Shown one piece after another: positions 16,416-23,852 of a stretch of 64,000 bases of DNA. The stretch is from NCBI RefSeq assembly GCF_024391045.1, contig NZ_JANFCZ010000019.1, positions 1-64,000 of the forward strand, written 5' to 3'. Origin of the DNA: Pseudarthrobacter sulfonivorans. GTDB taxonomy: Bacteria; Actinomycetota; Actinomycetes; Actinomycetales; Micrococcaceae. The notes beneath the pieces were generated by a model. It searched no databases. It was not told where the DNA came from and saw only the letters and a program-made list of their open reading frames with translations. The translations under genes and the position numbers were made by a program. Numbering within the stretch: the first letter of the stretch is position 1; each line of letters opens with the position of its first letter.

Positions 16416-17087
16416 TCAGGCGGCCGGGGATCCCGTAGCGCTGATCCAGGTCCCGATTTCACTCAACGTCTGCGCTGAAATCTGGTGTCCGCCGGGGTCG
16501 CGGCGGGTGCGGACGCTCGCGCCAGACTCGGTGGTCAAGTACTCCCAGGTCCGGGCGAGGAGCTCAGCCGGGATGACCCGGTCCTGCTCCCCGTGCGCGA
16601 CCAATACGGAAACGCCGGACAGCCTTTCCGGCGTCACCGGCACGCCCGCGTCGAACGGCAGGGTGCCGTACAGGATGGCCGCTCCCGCGAAGCGCTCCGG
16701 ATCATCCAGGACAAGGCCGCCGGCAAACGCGGCGCCGCCGCTGAAGCCCACCAAAATGACAGGCCGGCCCGCCACGGCGTAATCATCGAGCCAGCGCCGG
16801 AACCACGCCATTTGTTCAGCAAGGGATTCGGCAGTTGGCCTGCCGATGCCCCGGTTGGCAAACCACGCATAGCCATGGCCCTCCCCGATCGGAGCACGAA
16901 CAGCGGCGTAGGCGAATTCCGGCGGCAGGTGGCTTGCCAGGCTGAGGATTTCGCGCTCATTGGAGCCACGCCCGTGGAGCAGCACTACCAACGGTGCCGA
17001 CGGTTCGGTCGACCCGGCCGTCGCCACAACATGCGGGGTGCTCGGCGAGGTAAGGCCGGAGGCGCCGGGGTCAGCGGGGAGGTTCAC
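16416..17087 (-). CDS. Carboxylesterase/phospholipase-type alpha/beta hydrolase
   Basis: A 223-residue alpha/beta hydrolase of the YpfH/MhqD-like carboxylesterase group. The oxyanion strand is VVLLHGRGSNE, the nucleophile elbow is GFSGG, the acid lies in VAHGEQDRVIP and the His in DPGGHQIS, so the Ser-Asp-His triad is complete. The likely start is a GTG at 17087. A MarR-type palindrome lies about 33 bases upstream. In other bacteria relatives of this enzyme (MhqD) are induced by quinones under MarR-type regulators. That parallel is inference only. Substrate unknown. Confidence 0.78.
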   Translation of the reverse strand: MNLPADPGASGLTSPSTPHVVATAGSTEPSAPLVVLLHGRGSNEREILSLASHLPPEFAYAAVRAPIGEGHGYAWFANRGIGRPTAESLAEQMAWFRRWLDDYAVAGRPVILVGFSGGAAFAGGLVLDDPERFAGAAILYGTLPFDAGVPVTPERLSGVSVLVAHGEQDRVIPAELLARTWEYLTTESGASVRTRRDPGGHQISAQTLSEIGTWISATGSPAA

Positions 17088-17119
17088 GTGTATTCCTTAG
17101 GCAAGGGGCCGGGATCGGT

Positions 17120-17137
17120 TAGTTGAAGATACAACTA
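17120..17137. promoter_or_regulatory. MarR-type palindromic operator upstream of esterase
   Basis: TAGTTG (17120-17125), six spacer bases, CAACTA (17132-17137). This 6-6-6 palindrome has the size and TTG/CAA character of MarR-family operators. No marR gene lies nearby, so the regulator would act in trans. Confidence 0.55.
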
Positions 17138-17193
17138 TTAGATCGCCTGCAAGGAGAACTGTCAAGGGGCCTAATCTCAGGTGCGTCCGGACC

Positions 17194-17541
17194 TCACTGC
17201 GAATCCATGAGTTCCAGCAGTTTCTTTGCCGCATCCCGGATATCATCGTGCCCGTGCTGAGCGGCCCGGCTTTCCAGGGAGATGACGGCGCAGCGGTGAA
17301 TCTTCTTGAAGTCGCCGAACGGGAAGCTCACCCTCCCCTTGGTGCCGTCGGATCCTTCATCATCGCGGCCCAGATGCCACTCGGCGAATGCGGCGAAGCC
17401 GTGCTTTTCGATGTATTTGTTCTCGTCATCCGCAGAGGGGGCGTGTTCGCTCCAGTCGTCACGGACATCGTGTTCAACTTTTCCACTCTCGATCAGCTTG
17501 CGAGCGTGCGTGAACGCTTTGCGGTTGAGTTTGGCGGCCAT
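17194..17541 (-). CDS. Small conserved hypothetical protein
   Basis: A 115-residue soluble, charged protein with no signal peptide or membrane segment. Lys/Arg-rich helices stand at the start (AAKLNRKAFTHARKLIESGK), and acidic segments with conserved-looking Trp and His residues follow (DDWSEHAP, FAEWHLGRD). The ending RDAAKKLLELMD is helical. A perfect AGGAGGG site 4 bases before the ATG supports the start. Similar proteins are common in actinobacteria but have no assigned function. It stands alone between the esterase and a divergent DUF4193 gene. Confidence 0.7.
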   Translation of the reverse strand: MAAKLNRKAFTHARKLIESGKVEHDVRDDWSEHAPSADDENKYIEKHGFAAFAEWHLGRDDEGSDGTKGRVSFPFGDFKKIHRCAVISLESRAAQHGHDDIRDAAKKLLELMDSQ

Positions 17542-17715
17542 GGTGCCCTCCTGCGGGTTCAGTGTGGAATGCCGGCCAGTTCAGCGTAACGCCGTGGAAG
17601 GCAGCATGATCTGTCAGTTTGCCCACACTATTGCCTAAGTAGTGGGGCTATGACCTAAACTGCTTCACTGAGGCGCCTGAAATGGTGCCGCGCAGCAACG
17701 AAAGTGAACCCCGCT

Positions 17716-18018
17716 ATGGCTACCGATTACGACGCTCCACGCAAGACAGATGACGAGTCTTCCGCAGAGTCGCTGGAGGCACTTCAGGCATCCCGCGGCG
17801 GCAACGCCCAGACCGCCGTCATCGACGTCGAGGAGAACGATACGGCCGAGGGCATCGACCTGCCCGGCGCCGATCTTTCCGGCGAGGAACTGACTGTTGT
17901 GGTTGTTCCGGAGCAGTCTGACGAGTTCACGTGCTCGTCCTGTTTCCTGGTCCGCCACCGCTCCCAGATTGCCCGCGAAAAGAACGGCATGAAGTACTGC
18001 ATCGAGTGCGAAGGCTAG
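17716..18018 (+). CDS. DUF4193 zinc-ribbon-like protein
   Basis: A 100-residue DUF4193 protein, almost universal in actinobacteria. The N-terminal half is acidic and disordered, and the C-terminus holds two CxxC pairs (FTCSSC and YCIECEG) that should bind one zinc ion. Function is unknown; linkage to RNA polymerase or transcription has been guessed for such small ribbons but cannot be supported here. Start is ATG 17716; an upstream in-frame GTG at 17704 is less likely because the family begins MATDYDAPR. A terminator follows. Confidence 0.88.
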   Translation: MATDYDAPRKTDDESSAESLEALQASRGGNAQTAVIDVEENDTAEGIDLPGADLSGEELTVVVVPEQSDEFTCSSCFLVRHRSQIAREKNGMKYCIECEG

Positions 18019-18047
18019 GGATTTCCCGCGCCCTCAAGAGCGATCAC

Positions 18048-18082
18048 AGCCCCGTCAGCCTAGCGGCCGGACGGGGCTTTTG
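18048..18082 (+). terminator. Rho-independent terminator after DUF4193 gene
   Basis: AGCCCCGTC (18048-18056) pairs with GACGGGGCT (18070-18078), followed by TTTTG. Confidence 0.8.
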
Positions 18083-18329
18083 CGTCTCCGCGGCGCAACC
18101 GGAAAACGGCCGCCCGGCGGCTGGTCCGGCGTCGTTATGATGCATAACGGCCGGGTGCAGAAGTGGTGTTAAAAGCGTTTCTTTGGAACGCAAAAACCAG
18201 TCGGAATTACTCCGGCGTGACCGGCGAAGGCCGCCATTAACGGTTCCGCGCCGAAGCTGCAACAACCCTTATTTACGGCCCGTGGGACTCCTACGCTTGA
18301 GGTACCTCATCACTCGAAGGGTGGCCGCA
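18083..18329. promoter_or_regulatory. Non-coding region with a 17-bp palindrome, upstream of secreted-protein gene
   Basis: No gene is seen here. CGTTATG-ATG-CATAACG (18133-18149) is a perfect 7-bp-arm palindrome and could be a dimeric operator. About 35 bases later a weaker GCGTT/AACGC inverted repeat occurs. Both lie 150-200 bases before the secreted-protein start, so a long leader or an upstream operator is possible. Confidence 0.4.
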
Positions 18330-18878
18330 ATGAAAAAGGTTCATGCATGGCTGGCAGTCATTTTGGTGGCTGTCGGATTGGGGTTTGTGGCTCCGGCGCC
18401 CGCCTCGGCAGCCACATCCTATTGCGGACTCGTCTGGGGGTCGCTGGCGAAGGCAGCGCCGCAGCTGAGCACCGCATCCGTCACAAATGTCAGGACGGGG
18501 CAGCATTACTGCTTCGACCGGATGGTGGTTGATCTCAACGGCCCGGTCAAGGGCTACACCGTCCAGTACGTTCCCGCGGTTGTCCAGGACGGTTCGGGTA
18601 GCGAGATTCCCCTGCTCGGTTCTGCGTTCCTTCAGGTAACAGTGAACGCGCCATCCTATGACAGTAGCGGCAACGCCACGTTCAGCCCGGCGCCCGGGGC
18701 CAAACTGTCTGACGTCTCCGGATACCAGACCTACCGCCAGGTGGCCTACGCTGGCAGCTTTGAAGGCTATACGAGCCTGGGCCTGGGCGTGCGTGCCCGG
18801 CTACCGTTCCGGGTCATCGCCCTCGACGGCCCCGGCGCCGGTTCCCGTCTGGTAGTGGATGTAGCGCACTTCTGGTGA
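18330..18878 (+). CDS. Secreted protein with AMIN-like domain
   Basis: A 182-residue exported protein. A signal peptide (KK, then a hydrophobic core from about residue 8 to 20) ends at PAPASAA. The mature part has the pattern typical of actinobacterial AMIN-like domains: HYCFDRMVVDLNG, GYTVQYVP, DGSGSEIPLLG and a C-terminal VARLPFRV-type strand followed by RLVVDVAHFW. These domains are beta-rich and thought to act in the cell envelope, perhaps on peptidoglycan or polymers. GAAGGGTGG upstream supports ATG 18330. A strong hairpin follows the stop. Confidence 0.75.
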   Translation: MKKVHAWLAVILVAVGLGFVAPAPASAATSYCGLVWGSLAKAAPQLSTASVTNVRTGQHYCFDRMVVDLNGPVKGYTVQYVPAVVQDGSGSEIPLLGSAFLQVTVNAPSYDSSGNATFSPAPGAKLSDVSGYQTYRQVAYAGSFEGYTSLGLGVRARLPFRVIALDGPGAGSRLVVDVAHFW

Positions 18879-18901
18879 CCCGTGAGAGAGGAAACCGCAC
18901 T

Positions 18902-18935
18902 GGCGCCCCGGCCGGATACCAGCCGCCGGGGCGCC
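18902..18935 (+). terminator. GC-rich hairpin after secreted-protein gene
   Basis: GGCGCCCCGGC (18902-18912) pairs perfectly with GCCGGGGCGCC (18925-18935). It lies 24 bases after the stop. There is no T-run, so termination strength is uncertain. Confidence 0.6.
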
Positions 18936-18983
18936 CCTGTGCGCCTGCTGGGTCCGGCCGATTCCTGGTGGCCAAAAGCAATT

Positions 18984-18995
18984 AGTAAGCTTACT
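18984..18995. promoter_or_regulatory. 12-bp palindrome upstream of dps
   Basis: AGTAAGCTTACT is a perfect palindrome about 70 bases before the dps start codon, in a locally AT-rich stretch. The position suits an operator overlapping the dps promoter. The regulator is not known. Confidence 0.5.
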
Positions 18996-19064
18996 GTGAA
19001 ACTTGGGGCGCCGGCCGGGGAGGGCTGATAGCGTCGGCATTACTGGACCAATCGAGGAGGACTC

Positions 19065-19544
19065 ATGAAAGCTTCACCGACCCTGACCAACAACCTGCAG
19101 GCCGTTCTGGCGGACCTGATCGAGCTGCATATCCAGGGCAAGCAGGCCCACTGGAATATTGTGGGAACCAACTTCCGGGACCTTCACCTGCAGCTGGACG
19201 AAATAGTTGATGCCGCCCGGCAGTTCGCGGACGACACCGCCGAGCGGATGCGTGCACTGCATGCCCTGCCGGATGGCCGGAGCTCCACCGTGGCCAAATC
19301 AACGTCCCTGGCCCAGTTCCCCGAGGGCCTCATTACGACCAAGGACGCGATCGACCGGATTGTTGCCGCCCTCGAGGCCGCTGTTGGGACCATGCGCAAG
19401 GTCCATGACGAGGTGGACGAAGAGGACCCCACTTCCGCGGACCTGCTCCACGAATTCATCGCCAAGCTGGAGCAGTATGCGTGGATGGTCAACGCGGAGA
19501 CCATGAAGGCCTCGGCCAGCGTCACCGCCCCTGACACGAAATAG
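19065..19544 (+). CDS. dps: Dps ferritin-like DNA-protection protein
   Basis: A 159-residue Dps that should form a 12-subunit cage storing iron and consuming peroxide. The inter-subunit ferroxidase centre is complete: His29, His41, Asp56 and Glu60, with the same 12-15-4 spacing as in E. coli Dps (51, 63, 78, 82). The motif KQAHWNIVGTNFRDLHLQLDE is typical. There is no long Lys-rich N-terminal tail, so DNA binding may be weak or use the short C-terminal tail. GAGGAGG precedes the ATG. It converges with the MFS gene on a shared terminator. Confidence 0.92.
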   Translation: MKASPTLTNNLQAVLADLIELHIQGKQAHWNIVGTNFRDLHLQLDEIVDAARQFADDTAERMRALHALPDGRSSTVAKSTSLAQFPEGLITTKDAIDRIVAALEAAVGTMRKVHDEVDEEDPTSADLLHEFIAKLEQYAWMVNAETMKASASVTAPDTK

Positions 19545-19576
19545 GTGCTGCTCACCCGCCGGAAGGCCCGGTGGCC

Positions 19577-19616
19577 AGAAAGCCCGGCGTCGGAATTCTC
19601 CGACGCCGGGCTTTCT
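19577..19616. terminator. Bidirectional terminator between dps and MFS gene
   Basis: An 18-bp perfect stem (19577-19594 with 19599-19616) and ATTC loop. It is AGAAAGCC at one end and GGCTTTCT at the other, so T-rich tails exist in both directions. It serves two convergent genes. Confidence 0.88.
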
Positions 19617-19647
19617 TGTGCGCGTCTGTGGCGAGTTGCCCCGGTGC

Positions 19648-21225
19648 CTAGTCCGCCGTCGGAACCTTTCGGAGGACGACGGCGGTGACGGCCGCCGCGC
19701 CCGCCATCAGTACCATCGCGATTGCCGCAGTGATCTGGACTCCTGAATCGAAGGCAAGGCGCGCCGCAGCGCGGAGCCCGTCGCCGAGCGGGGCGGGCAG
19801 GCCGGCGGCCAGTTCCGTGGCCCCGGCAAGGGTCTCGCCCGCCTGGTGCACTGCGCTCGCGGACGCCGACCCTTCCAGCCCTGCGGGGAAGTGCAGGTTG
19901 TGCTGGTAGGACGCGGTCAGGATGGATCCGAGGATGGCGGTGCCCAGCAGGGAGCCCAGCTCATAGCCGGTTTCCGAGATGGCCGCCGCCGCGCCGGATT
20001 TCTCGGCGGGAACGGAGCCCAGGATGAGATCGTTGGAAATCGTTTCCGCGGCACCTACGCCCAGGGCAAGAATCAGCAGTGCGGCCAGCAGGAGAACCGG
20101 TCCGGACGTGTGGTCACCCAGCACCACGAGGGCGTAGCCGGTAGCGCTAAGGGCCAGGCCTCCGGCCACCACGAAGCCGGGCCGCACCTTGCGGACCAGT
20201 GGGACCACTGCCAGGCCGGCAACCACCGTAGCCACCAAAGCCGGGATCATGGCCACCCCGGCCGTCGATGGCGTCATCCCGTCCAGGAGCTGCAGGTGCT
20301 GGGCCAGGAATAGGATGAAGCCGGTAAGGGAGAACAGTGCCAGCACGTTGGCCGCGATGGCCGTGCTGAAGATCCGGTTGCGGAAGAGCGATACGTCCAA
20401 CATGGGGCTGGCCAGCCGCTGCTGACGGCGGACAAAGACGAATCCCATGGCCAGGCCGAGGGCCATGAGCGCCGCCGGAACGGTGCCGAATCCTGCCGTG
20501 GCCAGCTCCTTGATGCCGCATACCAGGGGAACCATCACCAGCAGGGACAGGGCGATGCTTGGCACGTCCAGGCGCCCGGGATGCGGATCCTTGGACTCCG
20601 GGATGAAGGAGGGGCCGAAGGCCACCAGTGGAAGCATGATGGGCACGGCGACCAGCAGGACGGCGCCCCACCAGAAGTGCTCCACCAGCCAGCCGCCAAA
20701 GGTGGGCCCCAGTGCCGCACCTCCGGAAAAGCCCGCCGCCCAGATGGCTACCGCCAGCCGGCGCCGGTTTGGCTCGGGAAAGATATTGCGGATCAGGGAC
20801 AGCGTGGAGGGCATCAGCATGGCGCCGAAGAAGCCAAGGGCGGCCCGTCCGGCGATCAGCCACTCAGCGCTGGGGGCGAAGGCTGTGGCCGCGGAAACGG
20901 CAGCGAATCCCACACTTCCGATCAGGAGCAGGCGGCGGCGCCCGATCCGGTCGCCCAGACTGCCCATGGCCACCAGCAGACCGGCGAGTACCAGCGGATA
21001 GGCATCCACAATCCACAGCAACTGAACTCCCGTTGTCTGCAGGCTGCCCGCGATCGCAGGGAGCGCGAACGTCAGGGCCGTGTTGTCCACCGCGACCAGA
21101 AGCACCGGGAACATCAGCAGGATCAGTGCCAGCCAGTCGCGCCACTCCACCTGTTTCGGGCGCGGCGGCAGGGTGCGGGCCTGTGGTTGCTTTGTGCTCT
21201 TCGGGGAAACGTCGGACAACATCAT
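19648..21225 (-). CDS. MFS drug efflux transporter, DHA2 (EmrB/QacA) family
   Basis: A 525-residue transporter with about 14 predicted membrane helices. Motif A is GSLGDRIGRRRLLL. The early acidic residue in LLVAVDNTALTFALPAI and the antiporter-type motif in FSGGAALGPTFGGWL fit proton-coupled multidrug exporters such as QacA and LfrA. It is divergent from a TetR gene with a strong palindromic operator between them, so it is probably induced by a toxic compound bound by that regulator. Start is ATGATG at 21225/21222. Confidence 0.88.
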   Translation of the reverse strand: MMLSDVSPKSTKQPQARTLPPRPKQVEWRDWLALILLMFPVLLVAVDNTALTFALPAIAGSLQTTGVQLLWIVDAYPLVLAGLLVAMGSLGDRIGRRRLLLIGSVGFAAVSAATAFAPSAEWLIAGRAALGFFGAMLMPSTLSLIRNIFPEPNRRRLAVAIWAAGFSGGAALGPTFGGWLVEHFWWGAVLLVAVPIMLPLVAFGPSFIPESKDPHPGRLDVPSIALSLLVMVPLVCGIKELATAGFGTVPAALMALGLAMGFVFVRRQQRLASPMLDVSLFRNRIFSTAIAANVLALFSLTGFILFLAQHLQLLDGMTPSTAGVAMIPALVATVVAGLAVVPLVRKVRPGFVVAGGLALSATGYALVVLGDHTSGPVLLLAALLILALGVGAAETISNDLILGSVPAEKSGAAAAISETGYELGSLLGTAILGSILTASYQHNLHFPAGLEGSASASAVHQAGETLAGATELAAGLPAPLGDGLRAAARLAFDSGVQITAAIAMVLMAGAAAVTAVVLRKVPTAD

Positions 21226-21230
21226 TCAAT

Positions 21231-21256
21231 AACTATACCGTCCAGACGGTACAGTT
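21231..21256. promoter_or_regulatory. TetR operator between efflux pump and regulator genes
   Basis: A 26-bp palindrome with 12-bp arms and one mismatch, core TACCGTC-CA-GACGGTA. It begins 6 bases before the MFS start codon and ends 35 bases before the TetR start, so it can repress both. Confidence 0.85.
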
Positions 21257-21291
21257 AAGAAACGCGGCGTTGACCATGCATGATGGGAACC

Positions 21292-21831
21292 ATGCCCAGA
21301 AAACCAGTAGCCCGCGATGCCGTCCTCGATGCGTTTGAGGAACTCCTGATCGGCGTGGGGGAGCGGGCAGCCACGCTGGATGCCGTGGCCAGGCAGGCCG
21401 GAGTGTCCAAGGGCGGCCTGCTCTACCACTTTCCCAACAAGGAGGCGCTGATCGCGGCCATGCTGGAGCGCCTTGATGTCCTGGCCGGCCAGGACATTGC
21501 CCGCATGGCAGCGGCGCCGGAAGGCGCGGCCACGTACTTCATCCGGACGTCGCTCTGGTCCGGTTCGCCGATGGACCGGTCCTTCCTCGCGGCCAGCCGC
21601 CTCGCGGAAGTAGCCCACGTGGAGGCCCGGCGCCGGTTCGCAGCCATCCAGCAGCAGTGGCTGGACCTGATCGCCGCCGACGTTGGAAGCGCCATGGCCA
21701 AAGCCGTCCTGTATATGGGGGACGGGCTGTACCTGAACGCCATGTGGGAAGGCGGCCCTGCCTCCAGCACTGACGGCAGGCAGGGCGACGTGGAGGTCCT
21801 GCTTGCCGCAGTGGAGCGGCTCCGCGGCTGA
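21292..21831 (+). CDS. TetR-family repressor of the adjacent efflux pump
   Basis: A 179-residue regulator. The N-terminal HTH is clear (TLDAVARQAGVSKGGLLYHFPNKEALIAAML) and a helical ligand domain follows. ATG 21292 (MPRKPVARD) is chosen because GGGA stands just upstream; ATGATG at 21280/21283 is an in-frame alternative. By position and operator it represses the divergent DHA2 pump and itself. The ligand is unknown. Confidence 0.85.
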   Translation: MPRKPVARDAVLDAFEELLIGVGERAATLDAVARQAGVSKGGLLYHFPNKEALIAAMLERLDVLAGQDIARMAAAPEGAATYFIRTSLWSGSPMDRSFLAASRLAEVAHVEARRRFAAIQQQWLDLIAADVGSAMAKAVLYMGDGLYLNAMWEGGPASSTDGRQGDVEVLLAAVERLRG

Positions 21832-21987
21832 TTCTGCCCCATCATTCCGGCGGGCCGGGGCACAACCCGCGTGTTTCCGCGCCGCCTGTATGTCCGGACC
21901 TGAATGATGGCGCAAAATCCGACGGCGAGACCCGCAGCTAGGGCCGACGGCCGTGCCACGCCCGGACGCCGGGTGCCGGTGCTGCGG

Positions 21988-22533
21988 CTAGTTGTTCAGC
22001 GCTGCCCACAGGTTGAGGGACGAGGCGAACACAATCCAGGAGATGTAGGGGAGCAGGAGGAGCCCGGCGATACGGCTGATCGGGCCGAACCGGACCACCG
22101 TTACGGTCACGGCCACGATTAGCGCGAGGATGATCGCAAAAGCCAGCCAGAGCGCCGCTGTGCCCATCATCGGATACAGGCTGAAGAACGTCGGAGTCCA
22201 TAACAGGTTGAGGAACAGTTGGACCCCGTAGGCAACGAGGGCCGGCCTGGACCCCGGAACGCGGCGGCGCCACACCAGCCACGCCGCGACGGCCATCGCA
22301 GTGTAGAGCACCGTCCACACGGGCCCGAACAGCCAGTTGGGCGGTGACCACGGGGCTTTGTCGGCGCTGACGTACCAGCCATTCACGTTGCTGACCGTGG
22401 AAAAGGCGCCCAGCCACGCGACGAAGGCGGAGGCTGCCAGGAAGACCGCGAGGGCAGCCACCTGGGCGGCGGGCCCGGGTTCCGGGCGGGCGCCTTCAGG
22501 GCTGTGGGTGGCTTTGTCCGGCAGTGACTCCAT
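21988..22533 (-). CDS. TspO/MBR-family membrane protein
   Basis: A 181-residue member of the tryptophan-rich sensory protein family with five membrane helices. A short N-terminal extension of about 25 residues precedes helix 1. The signatures APWSPPNWLFGPVWTVLYTAM and AWLVWRR, and the late LLLPYISWIVFASSLN, are typical. Family members bind porphyrins and act in stress or tetrapyrrole handling. It is divergent from the FemAB genes. The 156 bases after its stop hold no recognisable feature. Confidence 0.85.
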   Translation of the reverse strand: MESLPDKATHSPEGARPEPGPAAQVAALAVFLAASAFVAWLGAFSTVSNVNGWYVSADKAPWSPPNWLFGPVWTVLYTAMAVAAWLVWRRRVPGSRPALVAYGVQLFLNLLWTPTFFSLYPMMGTAALWLAFAIILALIVAVTVTVVRFGPISRIAGLLLLPYISWIVFASSLNLWAALNN

Positions 22534-22625
22534 GGATCAACCCTCGCGAAGGGAAGCCCCGCGGTCAAGCCGCTCGCCACCCGCTGAAACGGCCGGACCG
22601 GTTCAGGCTTTAGACTTGTGGCTAC

Positions 22626-23762
22626 ATGTCCGCACGCAGCCACGAGTACAGAACCGCCTACGAAACCCTGAGATTGGACACGGCCCCCTTGCGAGAATTC
22701 ACCGCCCGCTTTGCCACAGCGGAGGAAATTGAGAACTGGGACAAGCACGTCACGGCCAACCCCAACGGCGGCAACATGTTGCAGTCCGCGGCTTACGCGT
22801 CCGTCAAGAACGGCAGCGGCTGGAATGTCCGCTTCCTGGTCCTGGAGTCCGGAGCAACCTCCAGCTACAACCTGGTCCTGGAGAAGAAGTTCCCCGTCCT
22901 GGGCCGCCTCTGGTACCTGATCAAAGGACCGGACCTGGACTCGGTCGCGGACCTCAAACCGGCACTGGAGGCCTGCGCAGCATTCGCCCGCAGCCGCAAG
23001 CTCAAGGTCTTCAGCATCAAGATCGAACCGGACATCATCGCCTCAACGGACGTCCAGGCGCAGTTCGCCGCGGCCGGCCTGGTGAAGGCGCCCAACATCC
23101 AGTCCAACGACTCCACGGCACTGCTGGACATCACCGCACCGGACAACGAGGTGCTTCGCGCCATCTCGTCCCGCGCCCGGAACGCGATCCGCCGCGCCCA
23201 ACGCGAAGGCTGCGAAGTGGTGGAGCGCGAACAGAGCCCGCAAACGTACAAGGCGCTTTATGACCTCATGGCGGACACCGTGAACGCCAAGGGCTCCATG
23301 CCGCTGCGCAGCTACGATTACTACGCCCGGTTCTGGGATGAGTTCTGCAACCGCAGCCAGGGCCGCTTCTTCTTCGTCTACGAGGACGGCAAACCCAGCG
23401 TCGGGGCCTTCGTCATCAACTACGGTGCCAAAGCAACCTACAAGGACGGCGGCTCCACCCAGAACCGCAAACAGTACGGCGATTCCCACCTGGTGCAGTG
23501 GGCGGCGATCCGCCGCATGCAGGAGTTGGGCTGCACCGAGTACGACTTCTGTGGAACCCCGCCCGCGGCGCAGATCAAGGACAAAACCCATAACCTTTAC
23601 GGCATGGGCATGTTCAAGACCAGCTTCACCAAGACGGTCACGGACTTCGTCGGCTGCCACGATTATGTCCTGGCGCCGCTCAAGTACGCCCTGTGGGTCA
23701 AGGGGGCCGAACGCGTCTTCCGGCGGCTCGAAACCGCCCGCACCGGCCAGCAGTTCTACTGA
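22626..23762 (+). CDS. FemAB/FemX-type peptidoglycan bridge aminoacyltransferase (first of pair)
   Basis: A 378-residue enzyme of the lipid II aminoacyltransferase family with two GNAT-like domains. These enzymes use aminoacyl-tRNA to build the interpeptide bridge of peptidoglycan, which Arthrobacter relatives are known to have. Family hallmarks are SRARNAIRRAQREGCEV, FVYEDGKPSVGAFVINYG and the conserved HLVQWAAIRRMQELGCTEYDFCG. The long seryl-tRNA-synthetase-like coiled coil is absent. A candidate -10 TAGACT (22611-22616) would start transcription about 3 bases before the ATG, so the gene may be leaderless. The second Fem gene follows 90 bases later. Confidence 0.85.
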   Translation: MSARSHEYRTAYETLRLDTAPLREFTARFATAEEIENWDKHVTANPNGGNMLQSAAYASVKNGSGWNVRFLVLESGATSSYNLVLEKKFPVLGRLWYLIKGPDLDSVADLKPALEACAAFARSRKLKVFSIKIEPDIIASTDVQAQFAAAGLVKAPNIQSNDSTALLDITAPDNEVLRAISSRARNAIRRAQREGCEVVEREQSPQTYKALYDLMADTVNAKGSMPLRSYDYYARFWDEFCNRSQGRFFFVYEDGKPSVGAFVINYGAKATYKDGGSTQNRKQYGDSHLVQWAAIRRMQELGCTEYDFCGTPPAAQIKDKTHNLYGMGMFKTSFTKTVTDFVGCHDYVLAPLKYALWVKGAERVFRRLETARTGQQFY

Positions 23763-23852
23763 CCGCGCCACGCAACAAACACCCACCGACCACACACAGA
23801 CGAACGCAAGCGCCTCCCAGCCGGCGGCGCAGCCACAGATGAGGTTACTTCC

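Noticed and set aside
16309..16420. Possible second attachment site repeating the tRNA-Thr 3' end at the far side of the catabolic locus
   Set aside because: No copy of the tRNA 3' sequence was found there and no integrase is present, so an integrative island is not shown.
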